A stretch of 11,252 bases of DNA from JAOABV01 sp964473505 (GTDB lineage: Bacteria > Hydrothermota > Tepidihabitantia > Tepidihabitantales > CAIPLT01). The notes beneath the pieces are model-generated. The model was not told the DNA's origin, did no database searches, and saw only the letters and a program-made list of their open reading frames with translations. A program made the translations under genes and the position numbers. Shown one piece after another: positions 1-6,816 of the stretch (the stretch's first letter is position 1; each line of letters opens with the position of its first letter). The stretch spans positions 1-11,252 of the forward strand of contig CAYYPG010000069.1 of assembly GCA_964473505.1 (NCBI GenBank), read 5' to 3'.

Positions 1-52
1 GTTGCGATTTCAAAGTTGGAATTAAAGTTGCGGTTTCTAAGTTGGAACGACA
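1..52. repeat. Two imperfect 26-bp tandem repeat units at the window edge
   Basis: Two units sit head to tail: GTTGCGATTTCAAAGTTGGA at 1-20 and GTTGCGGTTTCTAAGTTGGA at 27-46, with 2 mismatches in 20 positions and a period of 26 bp. The shorter word AAGTTG also recurs at 13, 25 and 39, so the unit may itself be built from two half-repeats. The array is cut by the window start, so its true copy number is unknown. It is too short to call a CRISPR array or a coding repeat. Confidence 0.45.
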
Positions 53-121
53 AAATACATCTCTGATTATTATCGATACCATTCAGATTAACAATCTATT
101 TGGATTTTTATTTTTGCTTAG

Positions 122-421
122 CTAATTTCTAAAAGTTTGATCGATAAATTTAGCCCCAAATAGATTTTTTCTATTATCATCGCAATTGTCAACGGGAAAA
201 CATGTATTTTTATTATTTATTCTCACTAACATTCTTGGTTGCGGCAAGGGTATTTGGTAAGTAATTTTAGGGGGATATCCGTAACCACCCAAAAGATTAT
301 CCTTCCGACCATCAGGTCTGGAGATTGGTAGACTGTCTGCTGAGCAATCCATTGATTTTACTGACGGATTATCAAGGTGATAATCGCTACTATTATTTTG
401 CTCTCCGCCTATTGTGCTCAT
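122..421 (-). CDS. Doubtful 99-aa hypothetical ORF
   Basis: This is an open frame of 99 codons with an ATG start. The product is rich in Asn, Asp and Ser, has no hydrophobic segment, no signal peptide and no motif I recognise. No Shine-Dalgarno sequence or close promoter stands before the ATG; the upstream minus-strand bases read CTGGTCCG. It lies downstream of, and on the same strand as, the porX-like gene, but 285 bases away and with an IS-like remnant between them. It could be a chance ORF or a degraded gene. I list it only because it is the longest open frame in the left 700 bases. Confidence 0.2.
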   Translation of the reverse strand: MSTIGGEQNNSSDYHLDNPSVKSMDCSADSLPISRPDGRKDNLLGGYGYPPKITYQIPLPQPRMLVRINNKNTCFPVDNCDDNRKNLFGAKFIDQTFRN

Positions 422-508
422 CGGACCAGCGGTGATAAAAATTGGCCGTTTATGCGTTCGCTTTTTATTATGTATTTTTATTGTGATTGGGAAACAGTAT
501 TTTTCTAA

Positions 509-535
509 GGTTGTGTCCTAATATTTTGTGTAAAT
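509..535 (+). mobile_element. Probable IS256-family terminal inverted repeat (solo left end)
   Basis: The bases GGTTGTGTCCTAATATTTTG followed by TGTAAA (509-534) have the form typical of IS256/Mutator-type insertion sequence ends: a GTGTC block, then an AT-rich ATATTTTGTGTAAA block. About 85 bases inside it is a short ORF that looks like a cut-off transposase start. No matching inverted end was found to the right in this window, so this would be a remnant and not a complete element. The identification rests on my memory of family end sequences, not on an alignment. Confidence 0.4.
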
Positions 536-619
536 TCAGTATAGATATGTTAAAGCAAAAGGGGTATCTTCTTCGTTTACACATTTTAATATAATATCTT
601 TAGAAAGAAGAATTCACCT

Positions 620-694
620 ATGGAAGAAAAAACTAACTTACTCACAAAAATCTTCACGCTTCCTTTTCGAATTTATCCTAATGAAAAACATTGA
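620..694 (+). pseudogene. 24-codon ORF, possible truncated transposase N-terminus
   Basis: The ATG at 620 opens a 24-codon frame beginning MEEKTNLLTKI and ending in TGA at 692-694. A purine-rich AGAAAGAAG stretch about 10 bases before the ATG could serve as a ribosome binding site. Its position, just inside the IS256-like terminal repeat at 509-535, is where such elements place the transposase start. The frame is lost after about 20 codons, and the porX-like gene ends only 13 bases further on. I see no catalytic motif, because that part would be missing. It may be a chance ORF. Confidence 0.25.
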
Positions 695-706
695 ACACCA
701 TTTAGA

Positions 707-2260
707 TTATTGGGAAGTAAGATAGGCAACTGGTAATATCATTTCTTCCATTGATACTCCACCGTGTTGATAACTATTTTTATAAGTTCTTTCATACTCT
801 TTGGGCTTTGTGCTGTAGATGAAATAATAATCAGATTTGGCAATGACAAAACGGACACCTAAATGCTCTGCTGGTAGCATATATTCTTCAGGTTGATTAA
901 GTATAATTGCGGTTTTAGGGTCAACTTTTAATGCGCCACCGTATTTATATCGAAGATTAGGTGAAATTTCTCTTCCGCCGGTAATGATTGTTGGTCGTTC
1001 AACTTTAATAAAACCGTGGTCCGAAGTAATAATAAGATGACAATCACGATTTCTTAATTTCTTCAGTAAGGTTAAAATTGACGAGTTGGCAAACCAAAGC
1101 CGGGTAATATTCAGAAGACTCTGGTCATTGGGTATCAATTCTTCAAGAAGTCGGGCACTCTTTGTCGCATGGATTAACAGGTCCAAAAAATTTAAAATGA
1201 CCGTTGCTAACGGATAATAACCCCTGCTATCTTTTGTTGGTTGAATCTGCAGTAAAGTATCTTGACTGTTTTCAATGTCTTCATTACTACTGGTTTTGAG
1301 ATATAACACTTTATTGTTGTAGGTATACGATTGAAGAAACTTCTGCAGTAACGATGGTTCGAAACGGTTTTGAGCGGTATCATCAAATACCCAATCACTT
1401 TTGCAGCGACGATAAATCTCTAAAGGTAGCATGCCAGCGAAGATGGCATTTCGGGCATAAGGTGTGGCTGATGGCAATAAGGAGCAATAATATTCTTCAT
1501 GGATATCAAAGAACTCTTTTAAAAAAGGGACACATGCCAGCCATTGTTCCATTCGCATTGAGTCAAAAATAAAGAGAAATACGGGTTTTTCTTTGAGTTT
1601 GGGCATAACAAAGTGTCGTAAAAACTGATGGGATAATATTGGTCCTTTATTTTTCTCCGTGAGCCAAAAACGGTAGTTGTTAACAACATAGTCAACAAAT
1701 TGACGATTGCTTTCCCGCTTTTCGTCCTGAAAACTTTGCAAAAGTACTTCATCACCAAATCGATATATCAAATTCTGCCAACGAATAATATTTTTATAGT
1801 GATTAACCCAATCTTCAAATGAGTTGATTTGAGCACGGCTAATGAAAATCTTGCCAAATTCGCGTTTAACTCGTTCAGTAATTATGGCTTTCTTTTCAAC
1901 CAGTCTTTTTAGGGCAGCTAAAATTTGAACCGGAGTGAACGGTTTAACAATAAAATCATCCACCAGTTGAGCAAAGGCTTGATTCATAATCTCTTCTTCT
2001 TGGCATTTTGTGACCATCGCCACTAAAATATTAGGGTCGATTTCTTTAAGTCTCTGTAGCACCGTTAAACCATCCATTCCGACCATCATTTCGTCTAAGA
2101 GCACTAAATCAAAATTTTGCGATTTTATAAGTTGGATTCCATCCGGACCATTGCTTGCAGTTTGAACTTCATAGCCTTTCTCCTGTAAGAAATAGACATA
2201 GGGTCTTAAAAAATCAACTTCGTCATCAATCCATAATAGTTTGATTATGTTATTTAACAT
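707..2260 (-). CDS. porX: PorX-like response regulator with C-terminal PglZ domain
   Basis: A 517-residue two-domain protein. Residues 1-125 are a receiver domain: acidic pair D12/D13, phospho-acceptor D56 in LVLLDEMM, T84, and K106-P107. There is no DNA-binding domain. After a helical linker (about 126-225), the rest is a PglZ/alkaline-phosphatase-like domain with metal-site motifs IFDSMR (D233), the presumed nucleophile T266 in PSATPYARN, SDHG (D414, H415) and QHGG (H499). This architecture, length and the ATPYARN signature are those of PorX, which in Bacteroidota regulates type IX secretion and has metal-dependent phosphodiesterase activity on cyclic and linear oligonucleotides. All the expected catalytic residues appear to be present. 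The ATG lies 4 bases after the stop of the upstream kinase gene and has no clear Shine-Dalgarno sequence, so expression is probably coupled to that gene. The output target is unknown here. Confidence 0.9.
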   Translation of the reverse strand: MLNNIIKLLWIDDEVDFLRPYVYFLQEKGYEVQTASNGPDGIQLIKSQNFDLVLLDEMMVGMDGLTVLQRLKEIDPNILVAMVTKCQEEEIMNQAFAQLVDDFIVKPFTPVQILAALKRLVEKKAIITERVKREFGKIFISRAQINSFEDWVNHYKNIIRWQNLIYRFGDEVLLQSFQDEKRESNRQFVDYVVNNYRFWLTEKNKGPILSHQFLRHFVMPKLKEKPVFLFIFDSMRMEQWLACVPFLKEFFDIHEEYYCSLLPSATPYARNAIFAGMLPLEIYRRCKSDWVFDDTAQNRFEPSLLQKFLQSYTYNNKVLYLKTSSNEDIENSQDTLLQIQPTKDSRGYYPLATVILNFLDLLIHATKSARLLEELIPNDQSLLNITRLWFANSSILTLLKKLRNRDCHLIITSDHGFIKVERPTIITGGREISPNLRYKYGGALKVDPKTAIILNQPEEYMLPAEHLGVRFVIAKSDYYFIYSTKPKEYERTYKNSYQHGGVSMEEMILPVAYLTSQ

Positions 2261-2264
2261 CTTA

Positions 2265-3497
2265 TTATTTTTCGCTTAAGGTTTCGGCTATTGGTAGTTG
2301 AATGGTAAAAACCGTGTAGCCTGGTTTGGATTCTTTTAGATAAAGTTTACCTTTGTGATATTCTTCAATAATGCGTTTGGCTAAAGTTAAACCCACTCCC
2401 CAGCCGTATTTTTTGGTTGTGACGCCGGTCTTAAAAATATTTTTGATTTGCCCCGGTTTGATTCCTTCGCCACTATCAATAATGTCGATTTGTAAAAACT
2501 TTTTATTCCGGGAAAGCGAGGTTGTAATCTCAATCCGACCAGGACTAGTACCAATGGCTTGGACACTGTTTTTTAATAAATTTTCAATCGTCCAAGAAAA
2601 AAGCACTTCATCAACTTTTATTAAGGGATTATATGAAATATTTGTTATAATCTCAATGTTTTTCGAAGTGCGTCGTTTGATGAAAAAGATTACAGATTCG
2701 ATTATCTCTTGGGGTGGTCGTAATTTTAATTCCGGCGGTAATCCAATGCGACTAAATCGCTCTAAAACTTCTCGCATACGACTTATATCTTCTTCCATTT
2801 GGTTAAGCGCTAAGGACCAATGGACTCTATTGGAAGTTGATTGATGAGTATTTTCGGCTAATTGATTTTGGGAAGACTTTAAGGTTTCTAACCATCCGGA
2901 AAGAGAAGAAATTGGTGTGGCTAACTGGTGGGCAGTTTCTTTGGCTAAGGTCGTCCAAATCAATTCATGTTCTCGTTGGTGATAAATTATAATTGCCCAG
3001 ATACCAATTAAGATAAAAAGGATGAGAAATCCGAGCTGCAGAAACGGGTATAATCTCAATGCCTTGGCAGATTTAGGTAAGCCATAATGGATTTCACCGA
3101 GTTTTTTAATCGAATCATTAATGCTAATCGTAATCGGAATTGGTAGTTGTTCTTTATCTAATTGTTTCATTAAAACTTTTAATCGCTCCGGAGAGAGATT
3201 TTTTTTACCTAAATTTATATACGATCTGGGATGTCCATTAGCATCGGTAATAATCACCGGAAAGTCAATCTTCTTAATGACTTCTTCAAAGATGATATCT
3301 AATTCAGGCGAACTTTCACTACTGGGTTCAGTTGCCCTTTGCATATATTGAGCATAAATTCTTGAGCGAACCGCGGTCTCTTTTTCTAATTGCTGAACAA
3401 GATAGCGGGTATAAAAAAACCAGAATCCGGCTAAGACCACAATCCCAGCAATGAAATAATACTGAAGAAATCGATACCCAATTTTAATTGAAGGCAT
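2265..3497 (-). CDS. porY: PorY-like membrane sensor histidine kinase
   Basis: A 410-residue sensor kinase. Two membrane segments (about 13-30 and 149-172) flank an extracytoplasmic region of roughly 115 residues, which has a PAS-like stretch around 78-96. The H-box AKETAHQLATP places the phosphorylated histidine at H190; this form resembles the PorY family's AHQLGTP. The ATPase domain shows the N-box (ENLLKNSVQAI, N310), G1 (DSGEG, 341-345) and G2 (GWGVGL, 365-370). It is the first gene of a two-gene unit with the PorX-like regulator, which starts 4 bases after its stop codon, so it is the obvious phosphodonor for D56 of that protein. The chosen ATG has no Shine-Dalgarno sequence, but a promoter lies about 38-65 bases upstream. 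In Bacteroidota PorX and PorY genes are usually unlinked; here they are adjacent. The sensed signal cannot be read from the sequence. Confidence 0.88.
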   Translation of the reverse strand: MPSIKIGYRFLQYYFIAGIVVLAGFWFFYTRYLVQQLEKETAVRSRIYAQYMQRATEPSSESSPELDIIFEEVIKKIDFPVIITDANGHPRSYINLGKKNLSPERLKVLMKQLDKEQLPIPITISINDSIKKLGEIHYGLPKSAKALRLYPFLQLGFLILFILIGIWAIIIYHQREHELIWTTLAKETAHQLATPISSLSGWLETLKSSQNQLAENTHQSTSNRVHWSLALNQMEEDISRMREVLERFSRIGLPPELKLRPPQEIIESVIFFIKRRTSKNIEIITNISYNPLIKVDEVLFSWTIENLLKNSVQAIGTSPGRIEITTSLSRNKKFLQIDIIDSGEGIKPGQIKNIFKTGVTTKKYGWGVGLTLAKRIIEEYHKGKLYLKESKPGYTVFTIQLPIAETLSEK

Positions 3498-3534
3498 TAT
3501 CTAAATTATTATTTATAATTTATTGTTTAATTAT

Positions 3535-3562
3535 ATATTACCTGGGTATTTTTATAAGTCAA
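3535..3562 (-). promoter_or_regulatory. Sigma-70-type promoter for the porY-porX unit
   Basis: On the minus strand, TTGACT (3562-3557) and TAATAT (3540-3535) are separated by 16 bases. Transcription would begin near 3528, giving a 5' leader of about 30 bases made almost entirely of A and T, with no Shine-Dalgarno sequence. Confidence 0.5.
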
Positions 3563-3600
3563 GGACTGATTTGTTGGTGTTTGAATCTGATATAAAGTGA

Positions 3601-3769
3601 TTATTTAGTGATTCTACTTCTAATAAGCCATCATCAGATGAGACAAAAGAAGAGACAATCGACATTAATTTAAATGACCTCTGCTTAATAAAGGCCTGAG
3701 ATCAGAGAATATCCATTAGAAACCGGTAAATTTGAAGTTGAAAACTTCACTTTATCTTTGCTATCTTAA
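3601..3769 (+). pseudogene. Possible frameshifted helix-hairpin-helix (ComEA-like) remnant
   Basis: On the plus strand, frame 3601-3699 encodes a stretch ending IDINLNDLCLIKA and stops at TGA 3697-3699. A second frame starting at 3695 continues with PEIREYPLETGKFEVENF and stops at 3767-3769. Together they read like the DIN...L..IKALPGIG...I.EYR...GKF.S.E.L pattern of ComEA-type helix-hairpin-helix DNA-binding repeats, with the central GIG hairpin deleted and a frameshift at the join. No start codon or intact ORF exists. It runs antisense to, and just into, the end of the lamin-tail gene. The match is by eye over about 30 residues and could be chance. Confidence 0.3.
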
Positions 3770-5116
3770 TTTTTGGGCTAAGACTGCAGAATGTTTTTCC
3801 GAAATGGAATGATTTTCTGATTTGTATTCAAGAAGGATAATATAAATGCCAATGGGCGCTATCTTACCGTTTTCCTTTTTGCCATCCCAGGAAATGATTC
3901 CGGATTTATTTACGAGTTTTTTATATTCATAGGTTTTAATCAAATGGGCATTTAGATTGTAAATATAAACATATAATTTTCCATTGGCTTCGGGAAAATT
4001 ATATTGCACATATAAAGTATCCTCAATACCATCTCCGTCCGGACTGAATATTTTATTCGTGAGACTATAATTATTAATCGGTGCTGAGACACGAATCGTT
4101 TTCGAGCGACGATTATTACTTGGTTTCTGGTCCGCATTGAAATTAACCCTTGCCCAAACTTTATGTTCTCCCTTGGGAATTGATTGCCAAAGAATACTGA
4201 GCGTTGTTTCCGATTGGGGTAAAACTGAATGGTCACCACAAAAATATAACCGTTCACCGAAATTTTCCACGCTATCCCGGTTAATATCATTAAAGACTAT
4301 CAAAGTACATAAACCAACGAATTGATAACCGTTATTGGCAATAGTTACTAATAGCGTAGCATTTTGATTTTCCGTGATTATTATTGGGTTATGGTCAAGC
4401 GCTGAAATTGCTAAATCGTAGTAAGAAAATATACTATTGTCTCTACCGGGAGTTGAGCCTGAAGTATCTAAAGAGCGTAGCCAGTTAAGACAACTATCTT
4501 CAGCCCAAGGAGAAATGCGTTCCCAGGATAGACCGTCGTTTGTAGTTCCATAATCCCGTTTAGGAAAGGAGTCATTAGGATTAAATGGGGTACCAAAACT
4601 GGAACTATCTCCAGTTGGTGAAAAAAGTAGAATTGGGTCAGTCGTGGTTAACCCATTATCTCCCAAAGCAGTATTGCCAATGGTCAAAATTAAAAGATTA
4701 TTAGGGAAATGATAGGGCTGGACATAACCACCAACAGGATTCAAAGCCGTATATTCTGGGTCTAAGATTAAGGCAAAACTATAAGGTGGAAGTAAGGTAG
4801 TATTAATAACTACATTAGGATAACGGCTTAGTAAAGTGGTATCTCGCCAAGCAATAATATTATCATAGGCATCGAAATCGTAGATTTTCCAACCCGCCAG
4901 ATCGACTGTATCTCCAGTTATATTATAAAGTTCGATAAATTCATTGCGGTCTTCAGGCGAAAGCGAAATCGAATTTGTGCCTTTGGGATTGGCCATAACT
5001 TCATTGATGACAACCCGAGATGAGAATTTATGAATTGTCGTTGCATTTTGTGCATATATGAGATTACCAAAAAGAGAGCAGAAAATAAAGTAACCGAGAA
5101 ATCGGTAAAATCGCAT
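3761..5116 (-). CDS. Secreted lamin-tail domain protein with C-terminal FlgD/CHU_C-like module
   Basis: A 451-residue exported protein. Residues 1-22 form a signal peptide (basic start, hydrophobic core, likely cleavage in IYA|QN). A lamin-tail domain follows from about 34, with the hallmarks VINEVMANP, EFIELYN and DLAGWKIYDFD. Residues about 233-350 look like a CARDB-type beta-sandwich (IANNGYQF...DINRDS...). The C-terminus from F357 is a FlgD-Ig/gliding-motility-type module: FSPDGDGIEDTL, YIYNLNAHLIKTYE, SWDGKKENGKIAPIGIYI. In Bacteroidota and relatives, closely similar C-terminal modules serve as type IX secretion sorting signals; whether this one does is inference. No enzymatic motif is visible, so a structural or surface-attachment role is likely. 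It is upstream on the genome of the porY-porX operon in transcription order, 263 bases from it, with its own probable promoter. The ATG lacks a Shine-Dalgarno sequence. Confidence 0.85.
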   Translation of the reverse strand: MRFYRFLGYFIFCSLFGNLIYAQNATTIHKFSSRVVINEVMANPKGTNSISLSPEDRNEFIELYNITGDTVDLAGWKIYDFDAYDNIIAWRDTTLLSRYPNVVINTTLLPPYSFALILDPEYTALNPVGGYVQPYHFPNNLLILTIGNTALGDNGLTTTDPILLFSPTGDSSSFGTPFNPNDSFPKRDYGTTNDGLSWERISPWAEDSCLNWLRSLDTSGSTPGRDNSIFSYYDLAISALDHNPIIITENQNATLLVTIANNGYQFVGLCTLIVFNDINRDSVENFGERLYFCGDHSVLPQSETTLSILWQSIPKGEHKVWARVNFNADQKPSNNRRSKTIRVSAPINNYSLTNKIFSPDGDGIEDTLYVQYNFPEANGKLYVYIYNLNAHLIKTYEYKKLVNKSGIISWDGKKENGKIAPIGIYIILLEYKSENHSISEKHSAVLAQKLR

Positions 5117-5151
5117 TCGGATTTGCGTTATCGTAAGGATAATTCTCTAAA

Positions 5152-5179
5152 ATTATAGCGCAATGGGTAAGGAGGTTAA
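5152..5179 (-). promoter_or_regulatory. Probable promoter of the lamin-tail protein gene
   Basis: A perfect TATAAT lies on the minus strand at 5157-5152, with a weak -35 (TTAACC, 5179-5174) 16 bases upstream. The start codon is 35 bases after the -10 box, giving a leader of just under 30 bases with no Shine-Dalgarno sequence. The 16-base spacer matches that of the porY and ugd promoters in this window. Confidence 0.4.
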
Positions 5180-5224
5180 GAACTGTTTGTAACCATAGTT
5201 AAACGTCATGATTGAATAACTTAA

Positions 5225-5887
5225 TCAATGGGTTAATGCGTAAACAAGGATATTAATTCCCATTTTAAAAGCCTCTTCCCGTTTCGCCCATGGGTTATCA
5301 TGGGCTTCTGTCCAGCCATCGCTAATATTAGTGTTCCAAGTGTAAAATACAACTAAGCGACCTTGATAAAAAATACCATAGCCTTTGGGGGCTCCTTCAT
5401 AGTGCTCATGAATTTTAGGTAAGCCGCTCGGAAATTTATAGACAAGATTATAAATTGGATGTTCAAAAGGAAGTTCCACCAATTCATTTTCCGGAAAAAC
5501 TTTTTTGATTTCTCGTCGGAACGATTCATCCATACCATAGTCATCATCCGCATATAAAAATCCGCCGTGCATGAGATAAACTCGTAATCGTTTTACTTCA
5601 TCTTCTGAAAAAGATATATTGCCGTGACCGGTTATGAACAAAAACGGATAATTAAATAGCTTCTCGTCATTGAGGCTGACAACTTTTTCGTATTCTTCTG
5701 TTTTTATATTAGTTCGCTTATTCATTTCTTTGGCTAAATTAGGAATTGCATCTGGGTCATTGTACCAATCACCGCCACCACTATATTTTAAGCGGCCAAT
5801 AATTAGGTTTTGCCCATATACCGGGATGAGGATACACAATAATATCACTAACCGAAATGAATTCCTAACCATCGTGCTAACGAGCAT
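5225..5887 (-). CDS. Exported DUF4159-family protein
   Basis: A 220-residue protein of the DUF4159 family. An N-terminal signal peptide (hydrophobic 13-24, likely cleavage VYG|QN) suggests export, with the mature part outside the cytoplasmic membrane. Family signatures include GRLKYSGGGDWYNDP (31-45), FLFITGHG, and GGFLYADDDYG, followed by an E-L-P-x-x-HP-I-Y segment. The biochemical function of DUF4159 is not known; the fold is thought to resemble glutamine-amidotransferase-like/ThuA-like domains, and no activity can be assigned here. Its start overlaps the last 11 bases of the PHP gene, so the two are cotranscribed and probably translationally coupled. The ATG at M1 (5887) overlaps the PHP stop; M6 (5872) just past that stop is an equally plausible start and keeps the signal peptide. 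DUF4159 genes elsewhere often sit beside MoxR/DUF58/VWA genes, which are absent here. Confidence 0.85.
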   Translation of the reverse strand: MLVSTMVRNSFRLVILLCILIPVYGQNLIIGRLKYSGGGDWYNDPDAIPNLAKEMNKRTNIKTEEYEKVVSLNDEKLFNYPFLFITGHGNISFSEDEVKRLRVYLMHGGFLYADDDYGMDESFRREIKKVFPENELVELPFEHPIYNLVYKFPSGLPKIHEHYEGAPKGYGIFYQGRLVVFYTWNTNISDGWTEAHDNPWAKREEAFKMGINILVYALTH

Positions 5888-6731
5888 TTTTTAATTTTTC
5901 CAGATATTGACAGGGTACTTTTAATTCACCAATAAGAATTTTTCCTTTGCGTCCACCATGGCAATCAGTGCCACCAACTGCAAGTAAATTTCTAATCACT
6001 ACTAAATTTAAAAGGAAATTAATATCATTATTATTGTGATCTAATCGCCAAACCTCTAAGCCCATAATACCTTCATCAATCAAAAAATTAATCATTGCTC
6101 GGTTTTGATAATTCAGAGGATGGGCTAAGATCGGAATTCCGTGAAAACGACGAATAATTTTAATGGCTTCTTTGGGCGAAAGGTTTTCTTTCGGCACATA
6201 AGCTGGACAATGGTAGCCAATAAATTTCCAGAATGCTTCATCATAATGGGCAACATATCCTTGTTCAACTAACACTTGAGCAATGTGGGGTCGTCCCACT
6301 GAGCCCACGCCAGCCAATTCCATAACTCGGTCCAAATCAACTTGGGCTCCTTGTTTGGCAAGTCTTTCAACCATCAATTTTGTGCGCGCAATTCTTTTTT
6401 TCTGAATATCGGCGAAGAACTCAATCAATTTCTTACTTTTATAATCAATATAATAACCGATGATATGGATATCATAATCCCCTAGCGCACAACTCATTTC
6501 CACCGCCGGCACAATTTCGATGCCTTCTTTTTTGCCTTGCCGTTTTGCGGGTTCAATGCCATTAACCGAATCGTGGTCAACAATACCAACTGCGGATAAA
6601 CCGCATTCTTTGGCTTTTATCACCACTTGTTCTGGAGTTAAGAGCCCATCAGAAAAGACCGTGTGGATATGCAAATCACAAAAATGCATATCCGTTTGAA
6701 CTGGTTTAAAGATTGATCGGAAAATACTCAT
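5877..6731 (-). CDS. PHP-domain phosphoesterase (RNase AM/YciV-like)
   Basis: A 284-residue cytoplasmic protein with the polymerase-and-histidinol-phosphatase fold. The metal-binding set is complete: DLHIHTVFSDG (H21, H23, D28), VDHD (D52, H53), PAVEMS (E78), H89, AHP (H204) and GTDCHGG (D256, H258). Between the two halves lies the insertion with GRPHIAQVL typical of the YciV/TrpH subgroup, whose characterised members are 5'-3' exoribonucleases or 3',5'-nucleoside bisphosphate phosphatases. Length matches that subgroup (about 280-295 residues). The N-terminus before M15 is not part of the core fold, so a start at M15 is possible, though the ATG at 6731 is the longest reading. It is the first gene of an overlapping pair with the DUF4159 gene. 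No Shine-Dalgarno sequence precedes the ATG. The exact substrate cannot be told from sequence. Confidence 0.87.
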   Translation of the reverse strand: MSIFRSIFKPVQTDMHFCDLHIHTVFSDGLLTPEQVVIKAKECGLSAVGIVDHDSVNGIEPAKRQGKKEGIEIVPAVEMSCALGDYDIHIIGYYIDYKSKKLIEFFADIQKKRIARTKLMVERLAKQGAQVDLDRVMELAGVGSVGRPHIAQVLVEQGYVAHYDEAFWKFIGYHCPAYVPKENLSPKEAIKIIRRFHGIPILAHPLNYQNRAMINFLIDEGIMGLEVWRLDHNNNDINFLLNLVVIRNLLAVGGTDCHGGRKGKILIGELKVPCQYLEKLKNAR

Positions 6732-6755
6732 TGTAAATACAGTGTTATTAAATTT

Positions 6756-6782
6756 GTTATATAAAAGTTAAAAATTATTCAA
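6756..6782 (-). promoter_or_regulatory. Weak candidate promoter for the PHP-DUF4159 unit
   Basis: On the minus strand, TTGAAT (6782-6777) and TATAAC (6761-6756) are 15 bases apart. The spacing is short and the region is so AT-rich that chance matches are likely. Confidence 0.22.
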
Positions 6783-6816
6783 TAATATTATCCACATATT
6801 TTTATTGTTTTATTAA

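Noticed and set aside
1..123. Open partial frames at the left edge (frame 1 to 66, frame 3 to 123)
   Set aside because: Only 21 and 40 codons, no recognisable domain, and the frames run through the tandem repeat; a resemblance to ORF6N-type sequence was too vague to keep.
1354..1572. Plus-strand 72-aa ORF inside the porX-like gene
   Set aside because: A shadow of the strongly supported minus-strand gene; no motif or start signal of its own. The same holds for other antisense ORFs at 2371-2844, 3121-3351, 4137-4325, 5670-5894, 7019-7207, 10118-10315 and 10552-10749.
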